In this document: positions 19,072 through 29,122 of the stretch, piece after piece
Numbering within the stretch: the first letter of the stretch is position 1
Layout of the letters: each line of letters begins with the position of its first letter
Translations under genes and position numbers: made by a program
Assembly: GCF_916618755.1 (NCBI RefSeq)
Contig: NZ_CAKAKB010000001.1
Coordinates: 1-64,000, forward strand
Reading direction: 5' to 3'
Origin: Actinotalea sp. Marseille-Q4924
GTDB lineage: Bacteria > Actinomycetota > Actinomycetes > Actinomycetales > Cellulomonadaceae
DNA: 64,000 nucleotides
The notes under the pieces: generated by a model
The model's input: only the letters and a program-made list of their open reading frames with translations
The model's database searches: none
Told to the model about the DNA's origin: nothing

Positions 19072-21239
19072 CAGATGTCGAGGAACCTGACGTCCTTGGC
19101 GTTGCGCTGGATGAAGCTCCGGCGGCTCTCGACGTCCTCGCCCATGAGGATGGCGAAGATCTCGTCCGCCGCGGCGGCGTCGTCGAGGTTCACCTGCCGC
19201 AGGGTCCGGTGCTCCGGGTCCATGGTCGTGTCCCACAGCTCGGAGTAGTCCATCTCGCCCAGGCCCTTGTAGCGCTGGATGCCGTTCTCCTTGGGCACGC
19301 GCTTGCCGGCGGCGATGCCCTCGGAGAGGAACACGTCCCGCTCGCGGTCCGAGTACACGTAGTCGTGCGGCGCGTTGGACCACTTGATCCGGTACAGCGG
19401 CGGCTGCGCGAGGTAGACGTGCCCCTCCTTGATGAGCTCCGGCATGTACCGGAACAGCAGCGTCAGCAGGAGCGTGGAGATGTGCTGGCCGTCGACGTCG
19501 GCGTCGGCCATGAGGACGATCTTGTGGTACCGCAGCCGGCTGATGTCGAAGTCCTCGCCGATCCCCGTGCCGAACGCCGTGATGAGCGCCTGCACCTCGG
19601 CGTTGCCGAGCGCGCGGTCCAGCCGGGCGCGCTCGACGTTGAGGATCTTGCCGCGGATCGGGAGGATCGCCTGCGTGCGGGGGTTCCGCCCACGGACGGC
19701 CGAGCCGCCCGCCGAGTCGCCCTCGACGATGAAGATCTCGCACTCCTCGGCCTTGTTCGACTGGCAGTCGCGCAGCTTGCCGGGCATGCCGCCGGACTCC
19801 AGGAGTCCCTTGCGGCGCGTCGCCTCCCGCGCCTTCCGAGCCGCCATCCGGGCCGCCGCTGCCTGGATGGACTTGCGGATGACGTCCCGCGCCTCGGTCG
19901 GGTGGGAGTCGAGCCAGTCGGTGAGCTGCTCGTTCATGACCCTCTGGACGAAGGTCTTCGCCTCGGTGTTCCCCAGCTTCGTCTTGGTCTGGCCCTCGAA
20001 CTGCGGCTCGCCGAGCTTGACGGAGATGACGGCGGTGAGCCCCTCGCGGACGTCGTCGCCGGTGAGGTTCTCCTCCTTCTCCTTGAGGATGTTCTTGTCG
20101 CGCGCGTACCGGTTGACCAAGGTCGTCAGCGCGGCGCGGAAGCCCTCCTCGTGGGTCCCGCCCTCCGTGGTGCTGATGGTGTTCGCGAACGTGTGCACCG
20201 ACTCGGAGTACGCACCCGTCCACTGCAGCGCGACCTCCACCGCGATCTTGCGGTCCGTGTCCTCGGCCTCGATCTCGATGACCTCCGGGTGCACGATCTC
20301 GACCTTCTTGGCCGCGTTGAGGTGCTTGACGTAGTCGACGAGCCCGCCGTCGTACCGGTAGCTGACGGTCCGGTGGTGCAGCGGTCCGCCGTTGTCGGCG
20401 GCGACGTCGGAGGGCTGGTCCTTCGCCGGCTCGGTGACCTCGTCCTCGGTGCCGGTGTGCTGCGGCCGCTCGTCCGTGAGCGTGATCTGGAGACCCTTGT
20501 TGAGGAACGCGTACTGCTGGAACCGCGCCCGGAGCGTCTCGAAGTCGTAGTCGATCGTCTCGAAGATCGTGTCGTCGGCGTAGAAGACCTGCATGGTCCC
20601 GGTCTCCTCCGTCGGCTCCAGCTGCTCCAGCTCACCGACCGGCTTGCCGCCGTCGGCGAAGGACTGCCGCCACGTGTACCCGTCGCGCTTCACGGTGGTG
20701 ACGACCTTGCTGGACAGCGCGTTGACGACCGAGATGCCGACGCCGTGCAGACCGCCGGAGACCGCGTAGCCCCCGCCGCCGAACTTGCCGCCCGCGTGCA
20801 GGATCGTCATGACGACCTCGACCGTCGGCCGGCCCTCCGTCGGGTGGATCGCCACGGGGATGCCGCGTCCGTCGTCGGAGACACGCACACCGCCGTCGGC
20901 CTGGAGGACGACCTCGATGTGGGTGCAGTAGCCGGCCAGCGCCTCGTCCACGGAGTTGTCGACCACCTCGTACACCAGGTGGTGCAGGCCGCGCGGGCCC
21001 GTGGACCCGATGTACATCCCGGGACGCTTGCGGACGGCCTCGAGACCCTCGAGCACGGTGATGTTGCTCGCGTCGTACCCGTTGTCCTTGCGGACGACGA
21101 CGGGCGTGGTCTCCGGGGTGCTCGTCGCCGTGGTGCTCGTCACCGGGGTGCTCGTGTCCGTGGTGCCGGTCGGGGTGCTGCTCCCGGAGGTGCCGTCGAG
21201 CGGCTCGCTGGGCGGAGTGGTCGCGCTCTGGTCAGCCAC
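19071..21239 (-). CDS. gyrB: DNA gyrase subunit B
   Basis: The 722-aa ATPase subunit of gyrase. The GHKL ATP site begins [15 protein letters not shown], the transducer region follows, and the Toprim metal sites are EGDSAGGSA and DADVDGQHI; the protein ends VRFLDI. The GTG at 21239 (VADQSATT) was chosen; an AAGGAG lies about 11 bases upstream, and the longer open frame is Arg-rich nonsense. A Thr/Ser/Pro-rich tail of about 45 residues precedes the conserved core ([19 protein letters not shown]). An insertion near residue 250 ([19 protein letters not shown]) is also low-complexity. Confidence 0.97.
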   Translation of the reverse strand: MADQSATTPPSEPLDGTSGSSTPTGTTDTSTPVTSTTATSTPETTPVVVRKDNGYDASNITVLEGLEAVRKRPGMYIGSTGPRGLHHLVYEVVDNSVDEALAGYCTHIEVVLQADGGVRVSDDGRGIPVAIHPTEGRPTVEVVMTILHAGGKFGGGGYAVSGGLHGVGISVVNALSSKVVTTVKRDGYTWRQSFADGGKPVGELEQLEPTEETGTMQVFYADDTIFETIDYDFETLRARFQQYAFLNKGLQITLTDERPQHTGTEDEVTEPAKDQPSDVAADNGGPLHHRTVSYRYDGGLVDYVKHLNAAKKVEIVHPEVIEIEAEDTDRKIAVEVALQWTGAYSESVHTFANTISTTEGGTHEEGFRAALTTLVNRYARDKNILKEKEENLTGDDVREGLTAVISVKLGEPQFEGQTKTKLGNTEAKTFVQRVMNEQLTDWLDSHPTEARDVIRKSIQAAAARMAARKAREATRRKGLLESGGMPGKLRDCQSNKAEECEIFIVEGDSAGGSAVRGRNPRTQAILPIRGKILNVERARLDRALGNAEVQALITAFGTGIGEDFDISRLRYHKIVLMADADVDGQHISTLLLTLLFRYMPELIKEGHVYLAQPPLYRIKWSNAPHDYVYSDRERDVFLSEGIAAGKRVPKENGIQRYKGLGEMDYSELWDTTMDPEHRTLRQVNLDDAAAADEIFAILMGEDVESRRSFIQRNAKDVRFLDI

Positions 21240-21388
21240 GGGCCGGGGTGCTCCTTCGAGGTCGCGCGGGGGATCCCGCGTCGCGCAGGCTCCCTGGCGG
21301 TCGCGTGGAGGACGGCGGGCCGCACGACGGCGGGCCACGCGGGGTGCGCGGCGCCGGACGGCTCCTCCGGCGCTCCGGAGCACCAGGA

Positions 21389-21415
21389 ATGACAGGTGTC
21401 AGTCTACCCTGTCAT
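21389..21415 (-). promoter_or_regulatory. gyrB promoter with overlapping inverted repeat
   Basis: In the 363-base gap between gyrB and dciA, two 8-bp arms, ATGACAGG (21389-21396) and CCTGTCAT (21408-21415), flank a -10-like TAGACT read leftward (21401-21406). A repressor or supercoiling-sensitive element over the gyrB promoter is plausible. The rest of the gap is a leader of about 150 bases with no gene. Confidence 0.4.
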
Positions 21416-21602
21416 GCCCCTCTCACGGGCCCGTGCACACCCAGGAAGCACGATCAGGACGAACCGGTGACCCGGTGGTGGCGGGACGTCCCCGCGGGCC
21501 TTACAGCGCGCTCCTCGGGCCTGCTGCGCCCGCCCCGGCAGCGAGCCCTGGGGCACCGTGCCGTGACGTGCCCGGGGCTGCCCGGGCCGCATGCCGCTGC
21601 GG

Positions 21603-22178
21603 TCAGCCGTACGTGTCCCGCGGTCCGCGGCCCGCGACGCGCCGCTGCCCGTGCCCCCAGTGCGTCCCCGACGGCCCCAGGACCTTGACGTCACGGACCA
21701 CGTCCGGTCCCAGCTCCACCGCCAGACGCTGCAGCAGCTGGGGGACGAGCAGCCGCACCTGGGTCGCCCAGGCGGTCGAGTCCGTGCGCACCACGAGCAG
21801 CCCGTCGTCGAACGTCTCCGGGGTGCAGTGGTCCGCGACGTGGTCGCCGACGACCTCGCGCCACCGCCCGACGACGCCACCCACCGAGAGCTCCGCCGAC
21901 CACCCCCGCTCGGTCGACAGCCGGGCCAGCGCGTCGCCGACGAGCGCGGGGTCACGCCCGTCCCGCGCCGCCGAGGACAGCTGGACCTCCGCGGGCCGAC
22001 GGCGCAGCGGTGCCCCGGGACGGAGCCCGCGGGCCTCGGCGGCCGCCCTGGCCCGGTTCAGCGCGGCGAGGGTCACCGCCGAGGGCGGCGTGAGCCCGAG
22101 CCTCTCGTGGACGGGCTTCTCCACGCCGACCGGTCCCGGCCGGGGGCGCCCCACCGGGTCGTCGGTGTCAGCGGACAC
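21603..22178 (-). CDS. DciA-like DUF721 protein
   Basis: A 191-aa cytoplasmic protein. The C-terminal half (about residues 95-180) has the DUF721 pattern: [38 protein letters not shown] and [10 protein letters not shown]. Members between recF and gyrB in actinobacteria are linked to DciA, the ancestral loader or partner of the replicative helicase. The N-terminal half is Pro/Arg/Ala-rich and probably disordered. The gene overlaps the recF 3' end by 11 bases, and it lies in the dnaA-dnaN-gnd-recF-dciA-gyrB order. Confidence 0.9.
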   Translation of the reverse strand: MSADTDDPVGRPRPGPVGVEKPVHERLGLTPPSAVTLAALNRARAAAEARGLRPGAPLRRRPAEVQLSSAARDGRDPALVGDALARLSTERGWSAELSVGGVVGRWREVVGDHVADHCTPETFDDGLLVVRTDSTAWATQVRLLVPQLLQRLAVELGPDVVRDVKVLGPSGTHWGHGQRRVAGRGPRDTYG

Positions 22179-23424
22179 GGGACACCTGCCCGCCCATGAC
22201 GTCCCACCGGGCGCCCTCGAGCTCCTCCGGGACGTCCTCCGCCACGGCCGCCGTCACGAGCACCTGCTCCGCGCGCGTCACGAGGCCGGCGAGCCGCCGA
22301 CGGCGCCGCACGTCGAGCTCGGCGAACACGTCGTCGAGGACGAGCACCGGCTCGCTGCCCTCCTCCCACGACGAGATGCCCCCGGCCGTGTCGTCGTCGG
22401 GCGTGCCGTGGGTGAGCAGCTGGTAGGACCCGAGGCGCAGCGCGAGCGCGATCGACCAGGACTCCCCGTGGCTGGCGAAGCCCTTGGCGGGCAGCCCGCC
22501 GAGGCTGAGGACCAGGTCGTCGCGGTGCGGGCCGACGAGGTTCACGCCCCGGTCGATCTCCTGGCGCCGCAGCCGGCTGAGCGCCTCGAGCAGCTGCGCC
22601 TCGAGCAGCTCCGTGGACGCGCCGCGGTGCGGGACCTCCGGCTCGCTGCGGGTGAGCGGACCGTTCGGGCGACCACGGTCGTCGTCGTCGGCCGCGCTGC
22701 CCTCGAGCGAGGACCGGTAGCCGACGACGGCGGCGCCCTGGCCCTCGGAGACCTGCTCGTACGCCGCGGCGACGTGCGGGCGCAGCTGGTCGACGAGGCG
22801 GATGCGCGCGGCGAGAACCTGGGCGCCGAGCTGGGCGAGCCTGGTGTCCCAGACGTCGAGCGTGCGCAGGTCCGGCGTCTCCTCCTCGCCCGCGGACCGC
22901 CGGCCACGGCGGGCGCCCCCGGCGGACTTCAGCAGCGCACCGCGCTGGCGCAGGATGCGGTCGTAGTCGCCCAGCACCGCCGCCATGCGCGGGGACACCT
23001 GGACGACCAGCTCGTCGAGAAAGCGCCGCCGGCCGTCCGGGTCGCCCTTGACCAGCGCGAGGTCCTCGGGAGCGAAGAGGACGGTGCGCAGGATGCCCAG
23101 GACGTCGCGGGCCCGGCGCACCGGGGCACGGTTGACCTGGGCGCGGTTGGCGCGGCCGGGGTTGATCTCGAGCTCCACGAGGCTCGAGCGGTCCCCGCGC
23201 ACCGCGCGGAGCCGGACGACGGCGCGGGGCGCGCCGGCCCGGACGAGCGCCGCGTCCGTCGCGACGCGGTGGCTGCCCAGCGTCGCGACGTACCCGACGG
23301 CCTCCACGAGGTTCGTCTTGCCCTGGCCGTTCGGGCCGACGAGCGCGCTGACGCCCGGCTCCAGCGTGAGGTCCACCTGCTCGTAGGACCGGAAGTCCGT
23401 GAGGGACAGGTGGCTGACGTACAC
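22168..23424 (-). CDS. recF: DNA replication and repair protein RecF
   Basis: The 418-aa SMC-like ATPase that helps load RecA at gaps. The Walker A motif is [14 protein letters not shown] (about residues 29-42), and the signature and Walker B/D-loop appear as [12 protein letters not shown] near residue 370. The N-terminus [14 protein letters not shown] is typical. The GTG start at 23424 fits the family. It is slightly longer than usual owing to charged insertions near residues 160-170 and 245-260. It overlaps the downstream dciA-like gene and lies 78 bases from gnd. Confidence 0.96.
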   Translation of the reverse strand: MYVSHLSLTDFRSYEQVDLTLEPGVSALVGPNGQGKTNLVEAVGYVATLGSHRVATDAALVRAGAPRAVVRLRAVRGDRSSLVELEINPGRANRAQVNRAPVRRARDVLGILRTVLFAPEDLALVKGDPDGRRRFLDELVVQVSPRMAAVLGDYDRILRQRGALLKSAGGARRGRRSAGEEETPDLRTLDVWDTRLAQLGAQVLAARIRLVDQLRPHVAAAYEQVSEGQGAAVVGYRSSLEGSAADDDDRGRPNGPLTRSEPEVPHRGASTELLEAQLLEALSRLRRQEIDRGVNLVGPHRDDLVLSLGGLPAKGFASHGESWSIALALRLGSYQLLTHGTPDDDTAGGISSWEEGSEPVLVLDDVFAELDVRRRRRLAGLVTRAEQVLVTAAVAEDVPEELEGARWDVMGGQVSRVR

Positions 23425-23502
23425 GCTCGCTCTCTCGGTCGGGTGCCGGCGGCGCGCGCCGGGGGCGTCGGACGGCGGTGCCCGGGTCGCCCGGGCCGCC
23501 GG

Positions 23503-24396
23503 TCAGGCAGGCGGCTGCGCCGGGCGCACCGCGTGACCGCCGAACTGCTGGCGCAGGGCGGCGACGGCCTTCATCGCCGGCGAGTCGACCTGCCGGGAGG
23601 CGAACCGGGCGAACAGCGCCGCAGAGATCACCGGCAGCGGGACCGCCTGGTCGATCGCCTCGTCCACGGTCCAGCGACCCTCGCCGGAGTCCTCGACGAA
23701 GTCGTCGATGGACGCGAGCGACGGGTCCTGCTCCAGGGCCTCGACGAGCAGGTCCAGCAGCCAGGACCGCACGACGGTGCCCTGGGTCCAGGCGCGCAGC
23801 GTGCCGGTGACATCCGTGACGATGTCCTGAGCGGTGAGGAGCTCGTAGCCCTCGGCGTACGCCTGCATCAGGCCGTACTCGATGCCGTTGTGCACCATCT
23901 TCGCGTAGTGCCCGGCGCCCACCGAGCCGGCGTGGACGAAGCCGTTCTGCCGCTCGCCGTCGGGGCGGAGCGCGTCGAAGACCGGCATGAGCTCCGCGAT
24001 GTCGGCCTCTGCCCCACCCGCCATGAGGCCGTAGCCGTTGGCCAGGCCCCACACGCCGCCGGAGACGCCGACGTCGACGTAGCGGATCCCGCGCTCCGCG
24101 AGGAGGGCGGCGTGGGCGACGTCGTCGGTGAAGTGGGAGTTGCCGCCCTCGATGACGAGGTCACCCTCGGAGAGCAGGCCGGCCAGCTCCTCCACGACGC
24201 CCCGGGTGATGTCCCCGGCCGGGACCATGACCCAGACGACACGCGGGGCGGGCAGAGCGGCGACGAGCGCCTCGAGGGTCTCGACGTCGGAGACCTCGGG
24301 GTTGCGGTCGTAGCCGGACACCTCGAGCCCGCGCTCGCGCATGCGGGTGCGCATGTTGGCGCCCATCCGGCCGAGTCCGACGAGTCCGAGGTGCAT
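23503..24396 (-). CDS. gnd: 6-phosphogluconate dehydrogenase, decarboxylating (short YqeC/GntZ type)
   Basis: A 297-aa cytoplasmic enzyme converting 6-phosphogluconate to ribulose-5-phosphate with NAD(P)+. The dinucleotide site GLVGLGRMGANM is at the very N-terminus. The substrate-site segments are GGNSHFTDD (about residue 95) and SVGAGHYAKMVHNGIEYG, with the catalytic Lys. The protein is of the short class of about 300 aa that lacks the long C-terminal tail. The start at 24396 begins exactly at the Rossmann strand. The position between dnaN and recF is conserved in actinobacteria. Confidence 0.95.
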   Translation of the reverse strand: MHLGLVGLGRMGANMRTRMRERGLEVSGYDRNPEVSDVETLEALVAALPAPRVVWVMVPAGDITRGVVEELAGLLSEGDLVIEGGNSHFTDDVAHAALLAERGIRYVDVGVSGGVWGLANGYGLMAGGAEADIAELMPVFDALRPDGERQNGFVHAGSVGAGHYAKMVHNGIEYGLMQAYAEGYELLTAQDIVTDVTGTLRAWTQGTVVRSWLLDLLVEALEQDPSLASIDDFVEDSGEGRWTVDEAIDQAVPLPVISAALFARFASRQVDSPAMKAVAALRQQFGGHAVRPAQPPA

Positions 24397-24409
24397 GGTG
24401 GGTGTCTCC

Positions 24410-25540
24410 CTACGAGGCGAAGCGGATGGGCACCAGGAGGTACCGGTACCCCTTGTCGTCCTCGCCCTCGAGCGAACCCTGGCCGGTGAACTCGACCGGC
24501 TTGTTCGGGTGCGTGAAGGACATCCGCACGAACTCCGTGTCGAGCGCACCCAGCCCGTCCAGCAGGAACTGCGGGTTGAACGCGACCGTGATGTCGTCCC
24601 CGGTCAGCGCCGCCTCCAGGGCTTCGGACGCCTGAGCATCATCACCCTGCCCGGCGTCGAGCACCACCTGGCCCTCGCTGAAGGCGAGCCGGATGGGCGT
24701 GTTGCGCTCCGCGACGAGCGAGACGCGGCGGGCGGCCTCGACGAGCACCTGCTTGGGCACGACCGCGTGGATGGGGGTGTCGTCCGGGAACAGCCGACGC
24801 ACCGCGGGGTACTCCCCGTCGACGAGCAGCGACGTCGTGTGCCGGCCGCCGGCCTCGAAGCCGATGAGGTCCACCCCGGCGCCGGTCGACAGCGCGACGG
24901 CGACGCGGTCGGACCCGCCGAGCGACTTCGCGGCGTCGGACAGCGTCCGGGCTCGCACCAGCGCTGTGGACGAGTAGTCCGGCGACGACGGCGTCCAGGT
25001 GAGCTCGCGCAGCGCGAGCCGGTAGCGGTCGGTGGCGAGCATCGTGATCCGCTCACCCTCGATCTCGACGCGCACGCCGGTGAGCAGCGGGAGCGTGTCG
25101 TCCCGGGATGCGGCGACGGTGACCTGGCCGACGGCGGCGGTCAGCTCGTCCCCGGCGATGCTCCCGACGACGTCCGGCATCGCCGGCAGAGCCGGGTAGT
25201 CCTCGACCGGCATCGTCAGGAGGGAGAACCGGCTCGCGCCGCACGTGACCGTGACCTTGGTGCCGTCGAGCACGACGTCGACGGGCTTGGCGGGCAGGGC
25301 GCGGGAGATCTCGGCGAGGAGCCGGCCGGAGACGAGCACCGTGCCGGGCTCGGCGACGTCCGCGGCGATCTCGGACCGCGCCGAGACCTCGTAGTCGAAG
25401 CTCGAGAGCTGGACCACGCCGCTGGAGTCGGCCTCGAGGCGGACACCGGCGAGCACCGGCACCGGGGGCCGGGTCGGCAGGGACCGGGCGGTCCAGGTGA
25501 CAGCCTCCGCCAGCACGTCGCGGTCGACCCTGAACCTCAT
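24410..25540 (-). CDS. dnaN: DNA polymerase III sliding clamp (beta subunit)
   Basis: The 376-aa clamp that tethers the polymerase to DNA, built of three similar domains. The first begins MRFRVDRDVLAEAVTWTARS, and the C-terminus ends VRMSFTHPNKPVEFTG... then YLLVPIRFAS, close to the universal LMPMRL ending. The length is normal. A GGAGG site precedes the ATG. It lies 13 bases from gnd. Upstream is the 751-base DnaA-box region separating it from dnaA. Confidence 0.97.
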   Translation of the reverse strand: MRFRVDRDVLAEAVTWTARSLPTRPPVPVLAGVRLEADSSGVVQLSSFDYEVSARSEIAADVAEPGTVLVSGRLLAEISRALPAKPVDVVLDGTKVTVTCGASRFSLLTMPVEDYPALPAMPDVVGSIAGDELTAAVGQVTVAASRDDTLPLLTGVRVEIEGERITMLATDRYRLALRELTWTPSSPDYSSTALVRARTLSDAAKSLGGSDRVAVALSTGAGVDLIGFEAGGRHTTSLLVDGEYPAVRRLFPDDTPIHAVVPKQVLVEAARRVSLVAERNTPIRLAFSEGQVVLDAGQGDDAQASEALEAALTGDDITVAFNPQFLLDGLGALDTEFVRMSFTHPNKPVEFTGQGSLEGEDDKGYRYLLVPIRFAS

Positions 25541-26291
25541 CGCTCATCCCTCCGCCTGCGGGGCCACCGCGGCGCGGGCGTCCCGCGGCCGCGGGGCAGC
25601 ACGCTGGGTGCGGCCCCGACGTCGACGCGGTCGCCGCCCGCCGCAGCGGTGGTGACCCGATGATCCGTCTCTGATCCGTGTGAACAGTACGCGAGTGCAC
25701 CGACGCGCCGCGCCGGACCGCACGGGCGGGTCGGACGCTCGTCGTCGAGGTCATGGCGCGACGCTCGTGCCTCGAGGAGGCCGTCCCGGCCGGGCGGGAC
25801 GAGCGGCCGGCGGCGGGCAGTGCGACCGACCCGGCGCTCCGCCGGGTCGCACCTCATGAAGGCGGTGTGGATCGAGGAGGAAGAGATCTGTCGTCGTCAT
25901 CATCGGTCCTGTGGACACTGTGGATGACGGTCGTCGGTGCAGGTCCCGTCGAGGAACGTGGTGTGGACGCGATGTCGACGGCGCTGTCGAGGGGGCTGGG
26001 CGTCGGTGGACGGTGAGGTGTCGTCCACGCTGCGTCCCCGGTGACCACAGGTGGCGTCCACATGGACGTGGCGAGTCGTCCACCGTCCTCCACAGCTCTT
26101 TCCACAGGTGTGTACAGCACCGGAAGAGCCCTTCGGGTGATCCACGGGGGCCGGAGGCGGGGTCGCGCGGGGCGACCCGGGCCGCCGTCGTCGTCGGGAG
26201 CCCAGGGTGCGGGGCCGGCTCGAGCGCCCGAGAACGTCACCCGGACGGAGCAGAAGGAGGCGGCTCGTGCGGGCGGCCGGGTGGCAGCCGG
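25541..26291. other. Replication-origin-like region between dnaA and dnaN
   Basis: A 751-base gap without a credible gene. It contains about ten DnaA-box-like 9-mers related to TTRTCCACA or its complement: 25866-25874, 25910-25918, 25919-25927, 25962-25970, 26005-26013, 26022-26030, 26054-26062, 26076-26084, 26086-26094 and 26138-26146, plus CTTTCCACA at 26098-26106. The two at 25910 and 25919 abut exactly. The left group reads TGTGGA and the right group mostly TCCACA, so orientation flips near 26015. A less GC-rich stretch lies at about 25870-25908. Position and box density make this the likely oriC core. Confidence 0.75.
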
Positions 26292-27767
26292 TCAGCCGCG
26301 GTGCTGCTGCTTGATCCGGTTGGTGAGCTCGGTGACCTGGTTGTAGATCGACCGACGCTCGGCCATGAGCTCACGGATCTTGCGGTTGGCGTGCATGACG
26401 GTGGTGTGGTCCCGGCCCCCGAACTGCTGCCCGATCTTCGGCAGGCTCATCTCCGTGAGCTCGCGGCATAGGTACATCGCGATCTGGCGGGCCGTCACGA
26501 GCACCCGTGAGCGGGAGGATCCGCACAGGTCGTCGATCGTGAGCCCGAAGTAGTTCGCCGTCTGGGCGATGATCGCGGCGGCCGTGATCTCCGCCGTGTC
26601 GTCGTCGGTGATGAGGTCCTTGAGGACGATCTCCGCCAGCGCCAGGTCCACGCTCTGCCGGTTGAGGTTGGCGAACGCCGTGACGCGGATGAGGGCGCCC
26701 TCGAGCTCACGGATGTTCGTCGAGATCTTCGAGGCGATGTACTCCAGGACCTCGTCCGGGGCCTGCAGCCGTTCGTTGGCGGCCTTCTTGCGCAGGATCG
26801 CGATGCGGGTCTCGAGGTCGGGCGGCTGGACGTCGGTGATGAGGCCCCACTCGAACCGGGAGCGCATCCGGTCCTCGAACCCGTTGAGCTGCTTGGGCGG
26901 CAGGTCGGAGGTGATGACGACCTGCTTGTTCGCGTTGTGCAGGGTGTTGAACGTGTGGAAGAACTCCTCCATCGTCTGTTCCTTGCCCTGCAGGAACTGG
27001 ATGTCGTCGACGAGCAGGACGTCCACCTCGCGGTAGCGGCGCTGGAACGCGCCGGCCTTGCCCTCACCGATGGAGTTGATGAAGTCGTTGGTGAACTCCT
27101 CGGAGTTCACGTACCGCACCCGGACACCCGAGTACAGCGACTGCGCGTAGTGGCCGATCGCGTGGAGCAGGTGCGTCTTGCCCAGACCGGAGTCGCCGTA
27201 GATGAACAACGGGTTGTACGCCTTGGCGGGCGCCTCCGCCACGGCGACCGCGGCGGCGTGCGCGAACCGGTTGGAGGACCCGATGACGAAGGTCTCGAAG
27301 AGGTACTTCGGGTTGAGGCGGGCCGGCTCGACCGGCGTGACCTGCCCCGCACGACGCCGGCCCGAGTAGGCCCGGTCGTCGAAGCGGCCGAGGTCGTCCT
27401 CGACCGCGCGCAGCACGCGGGCGTCGTCGTCGGCGTCGTCCAGGGGCACGTCGGTCGGCCCGGCGGTGTCGGTGCTGGGGCTGACGGTGACGTGGTCGTC
27501 CAGGGCGGGGTCCACCATGACGGCGAACCGGGCGTCGACCCCGAGAGACCGACTCAGCGCGCGGGTCAGCTCGCCGCGCGCCCGCGTCTCGAGGTACTCC
27601 TTGGTGAAGTCGTTGCCGACGCCGAGGAGCACGGTGCCGTCGAGGAGGCCCATGGGCTGCGCGAGACGGATGAACGCGAGCTGCTGCTGGGACGCGATCC
27701 CGTCGCCGGCGAGGTGGTCCACGGTGCGTGACCACACCTCGGCGATCGAGTCGTCCTGTCCTGCCAC
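26292..27767 (-). CDS. dnaA: Chromosomal replication initiator DnaA
   Basis: The 491-aa AAA+ initiator that binds DnaA boxes and melts oriC. Domain I is residues 1-90 ([10 protein letters not shown]), followed by a variable linker. The AAA+ domain has Walker [19 protein letters not shown] near residue 190 and Walker [10 protein letters not shown]. The C-terminal DNA-binding domain has the signature [18 protein letters not shown]. The GTG at 27767 ([12 protein letters not shown]) with GGGGAG upstream was chosen; the upstream open frame is Arg-rich. Two DnaA boxes in its upstream region suggest autoregulation. Confidence 0.97.
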   Translation of the reverse strand: MAGQDDSIAEVWSRTVDHLAGDGIASQQQLAFIRLAQPMGLLDGTVLLGVGNDFTKEYLETRARGELTRALSRSLGVDARFAVMVDPALDDHVTVSPSTDTAGPTDVPLDDADDDARVLRAVEDDLGRFDDRAYSGRRRAGQVTPVEPARLNPKYLFETFVIGSSNRFAHAAAVAVAEAPAKAYNPLFIYGDSGLGKTHLLHAIGHYAQSLYSGVRVRYVNSEEFTNDFINSIGEGKAGAFQRRYREVDVLLVDDIQFLQGKEQTMEEFFHTFNTLHNANKQVVITSDLPPKQLNGFEDRMRSRFEWGLITDVQPPDLETRIAILRKKAANERLQAPDEVLEYIASKISTNIRELEGALIRVTAFANLNRQSVDLALAEIVLKDLITDDDTAEITAAAIIAQTANYFGLTIDDLCGSSRSRVLVTARQIAMYLCRELTEMSLPKIGQQFGGRDHTTVMHANRKIRELMAERRSIYNQVTELTNRIKQQHRG

Positions 27768-27874
27768 CAGCTGACTCCCCGATGCGCGATGCGTGTGCTC
27801 AGTCCCTCCCGGCGGCTGCTGCGACGCGGACGTCGAGGCCGGTGCCAAGGGTCGCAGTCTGGCACGACGGCCCA

Positions 27875-27895
27875 TGATCCACACACTTCTCCACA
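27875..27895 (-). promoter_or_regulatory. Two DnaA boxes upstream of dnaA
   Basis: TGATCCACA (27875-27883) and TTCTCCACA (27887-27895) lie 110-130 bases upstream of the dnaA start, three bases apart. The second differs from TTRTCCACA at one position. They could act in dnaA autoregulation or as a second origin cluster. Apart from these and the rpmH promoter, the 27768-28268 gap shows no gene. Confidence 0.55.
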
Positions 27896-28073
27896 GCCTG
27901 TGTGCTTCGGGTCGCCGCGCTGCGCCGCAAACATCGGACATCCTGCCCGGCGCGTCGTCGCGGTGGCGATACGCCGTTCGGGTCATGATGGGAGGTCGCG
28001 TCGAGCCCTCCCACGGCGCGCTGACGCCCCGTCCGGGGCCTGCGGCCCAGGTGCGTCGCGCTCCCGGCGCGGT

Positions 28074-28102
28074 TTGACCCTGCGCACCGCGGCGCGTACC
28101 GT
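28074..28102 (+). promoter_or_regulatory. rpmH promoter
   Basis: A -35 TTGACC (28074-28079) and a -10 TACCGT (28097-28102) are separated by 17 bases and point toward rpmH. The predicted leader is about 160 bases. Confidence 0.55.
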
Positions 28103-28268
28103 GACACAGCCGTTCTACGCGGCTCCTTCTGCCTGCGCTCGTCCGCGCGGAACCCACCGGTCACGGTCGGGTCCCCGCGCGGGACGCCGCCGGGTGGGGA
28201 CGGGGAGCGGGAACGTCCTCGACCTCCGTCCTCGCGGCGGTGCCTGTGAACGAACCTTGGAGTCTGAC

Positions 28269-28406
28269 GTGTCGAAGCGCACCTTCCAGCCGAACAACCG
28301 GCGCCGGGCCAAGACCCACGGCTTCCGCCTGCGCATGCGCACGCGTGCCGGCCGGGCGATCCTCGCCGCACGTCGGCGCAAGGGTCGCACCGAGCTCTCC
28401 GCCTGA
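28269..28406 (+). CDS. rpmH: 50S ribosomal protein L34
   Basis: The 45-aa, strongly basic protein L34 of the large ribosomal subunit. The sequence starts [19 protein letters not shown] and carries the family's [19 protein letters not shown] core, so it is complete. A GTG start encodes the N-terminal Met. It is the first gene of the rightward rpmH-rnpA-yidD-yidC-khpB-rsmG cluster, nine bases before rnpA, an order conserved across bacteria next to dnaA. Confidence 0.97.
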   Translation: MSKRTFQPNNRRRAKTHGFRLRMRTRAGRAILAARRRKGRTELSA

Positions 28407-28415
28407 GCCACCCCG

Positions 28416-28784
28416 GTGCTGCCCGCCGCGCTGCGGATGCGTCGGTCCGAGGAGTACGCACGGACCATTCGCACCGGCGCGCGAGCAGGCCGGGACACCC
28501 TCGTCGTGCACTGCGCCGTCGACGCCCTGCACCCGGAGCCGCATGTCGGCTTCGTGGTCTCCAAGGCTGTCGGCGGCGCAGTCGTGCGTAATCGTGTCCG
28601 TCGACGTCTGCGTGGTGCCGTGATCGAGCAGCAGGAGCGGATCCCCGACGGCGCGGACGTCGTCGTCCGTGCGCTCCCGCCGGCGGCGACCGCCACCTAC
28701 GCCGCGCTGAGCGAGGACCTGCGCTCGGCGCTCGGCAGCGCCCTGCGTCGCGCGGACCGCCGGACGCAGCGGGACACGCCGTGA
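28416..28784 (+). CDS. rnpA: Ribonuclease P protein component
   Basis: A 122-aa basic protein that binds RNase P RNA and helps position precursor tRNA for 5' cleavage. The conserved signature [20 protein letters not shown] (about residues 48-67) contains the RNR motif, which contacts the RNA. It starts at a GTG just after rpmH, and its stop overlaps the yidD start (GTGA). Its catalytic RNA partner is not in this window. Confidence 0.96.
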   Translation: MLPAALRMRRSEEYARTIRTGARAGRDTLVVHCAVDALHPEPHVGFVVSKAVGGAVVRNRVRRRLRGAVIEQQERIPDGADVVVRALPPAATATYAALSEDLRSALGSALRRADRRTQRDTP

Positions 28785-29110
28785 GCGACTGGCGGCGCGT
28801 CGTCCTGCGCGGGGCCTCCCTGGTCCGACGCGCGCCCCAGCTCCTCCTGCTCGGACTGCTGTGGGTGTACCGGACCTTCGTCTCGCCGCTGACCGGGCCC
28901 ACGTGCCGGTACTACCCGAGCTGCTCGAGCTACGCCGTCCTGGCGGTGCAGCGGCACGGTGCCGTGCGCGGCTCGTGGCTCGCTGTCCGCCGTCTCGGCC
29001 GGTGCCACCCGTGGGCGGCGGGCGGCGTCGACGACGTCCCGCCGCCGCGTGAGCGCGCCGCACACCAGACGACCTCCGCCCGGCACGCCGGGCACGTCCA
29101 CACCCGCTAG
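28781..29110 (+). CDS. yidD: Membrane protein insertion efficiency factor YidD
   Basis: A 109-aa YidD protein, thought to assist YidC-dependent membrane insertion. The family core is clear: [34 protein letters not shown] with three clustered Cys, and [16 protein letters not shown]. An amphipathic N-terminal helix should lie on the inner face of the membrane. About 25 residues at the C-terminus (His/Arg/Thr-rich) extend beyond the usual end. The GTG start overlaps the rnpA stop by four bases. Confidence 0.95.
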   Translation: MSDWRRVVLRGASLVRRAPQLLLLGLLWVYRTFVSPLTGPTCRYYPSCSSYAVLAVQRHGAVRGSWLAVRRLGRCHPWAAGGVDDVPPPRERAAHQTTSARHAGHVHTR

Positions 29111-29122
29111 GAGCACCACCCG

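Noticed and set aside
25753-26016. Small open frames between dnaN and dnaA
   Set aside because: No motif and no ribosome site; they overlap the DnaA-box cluster.
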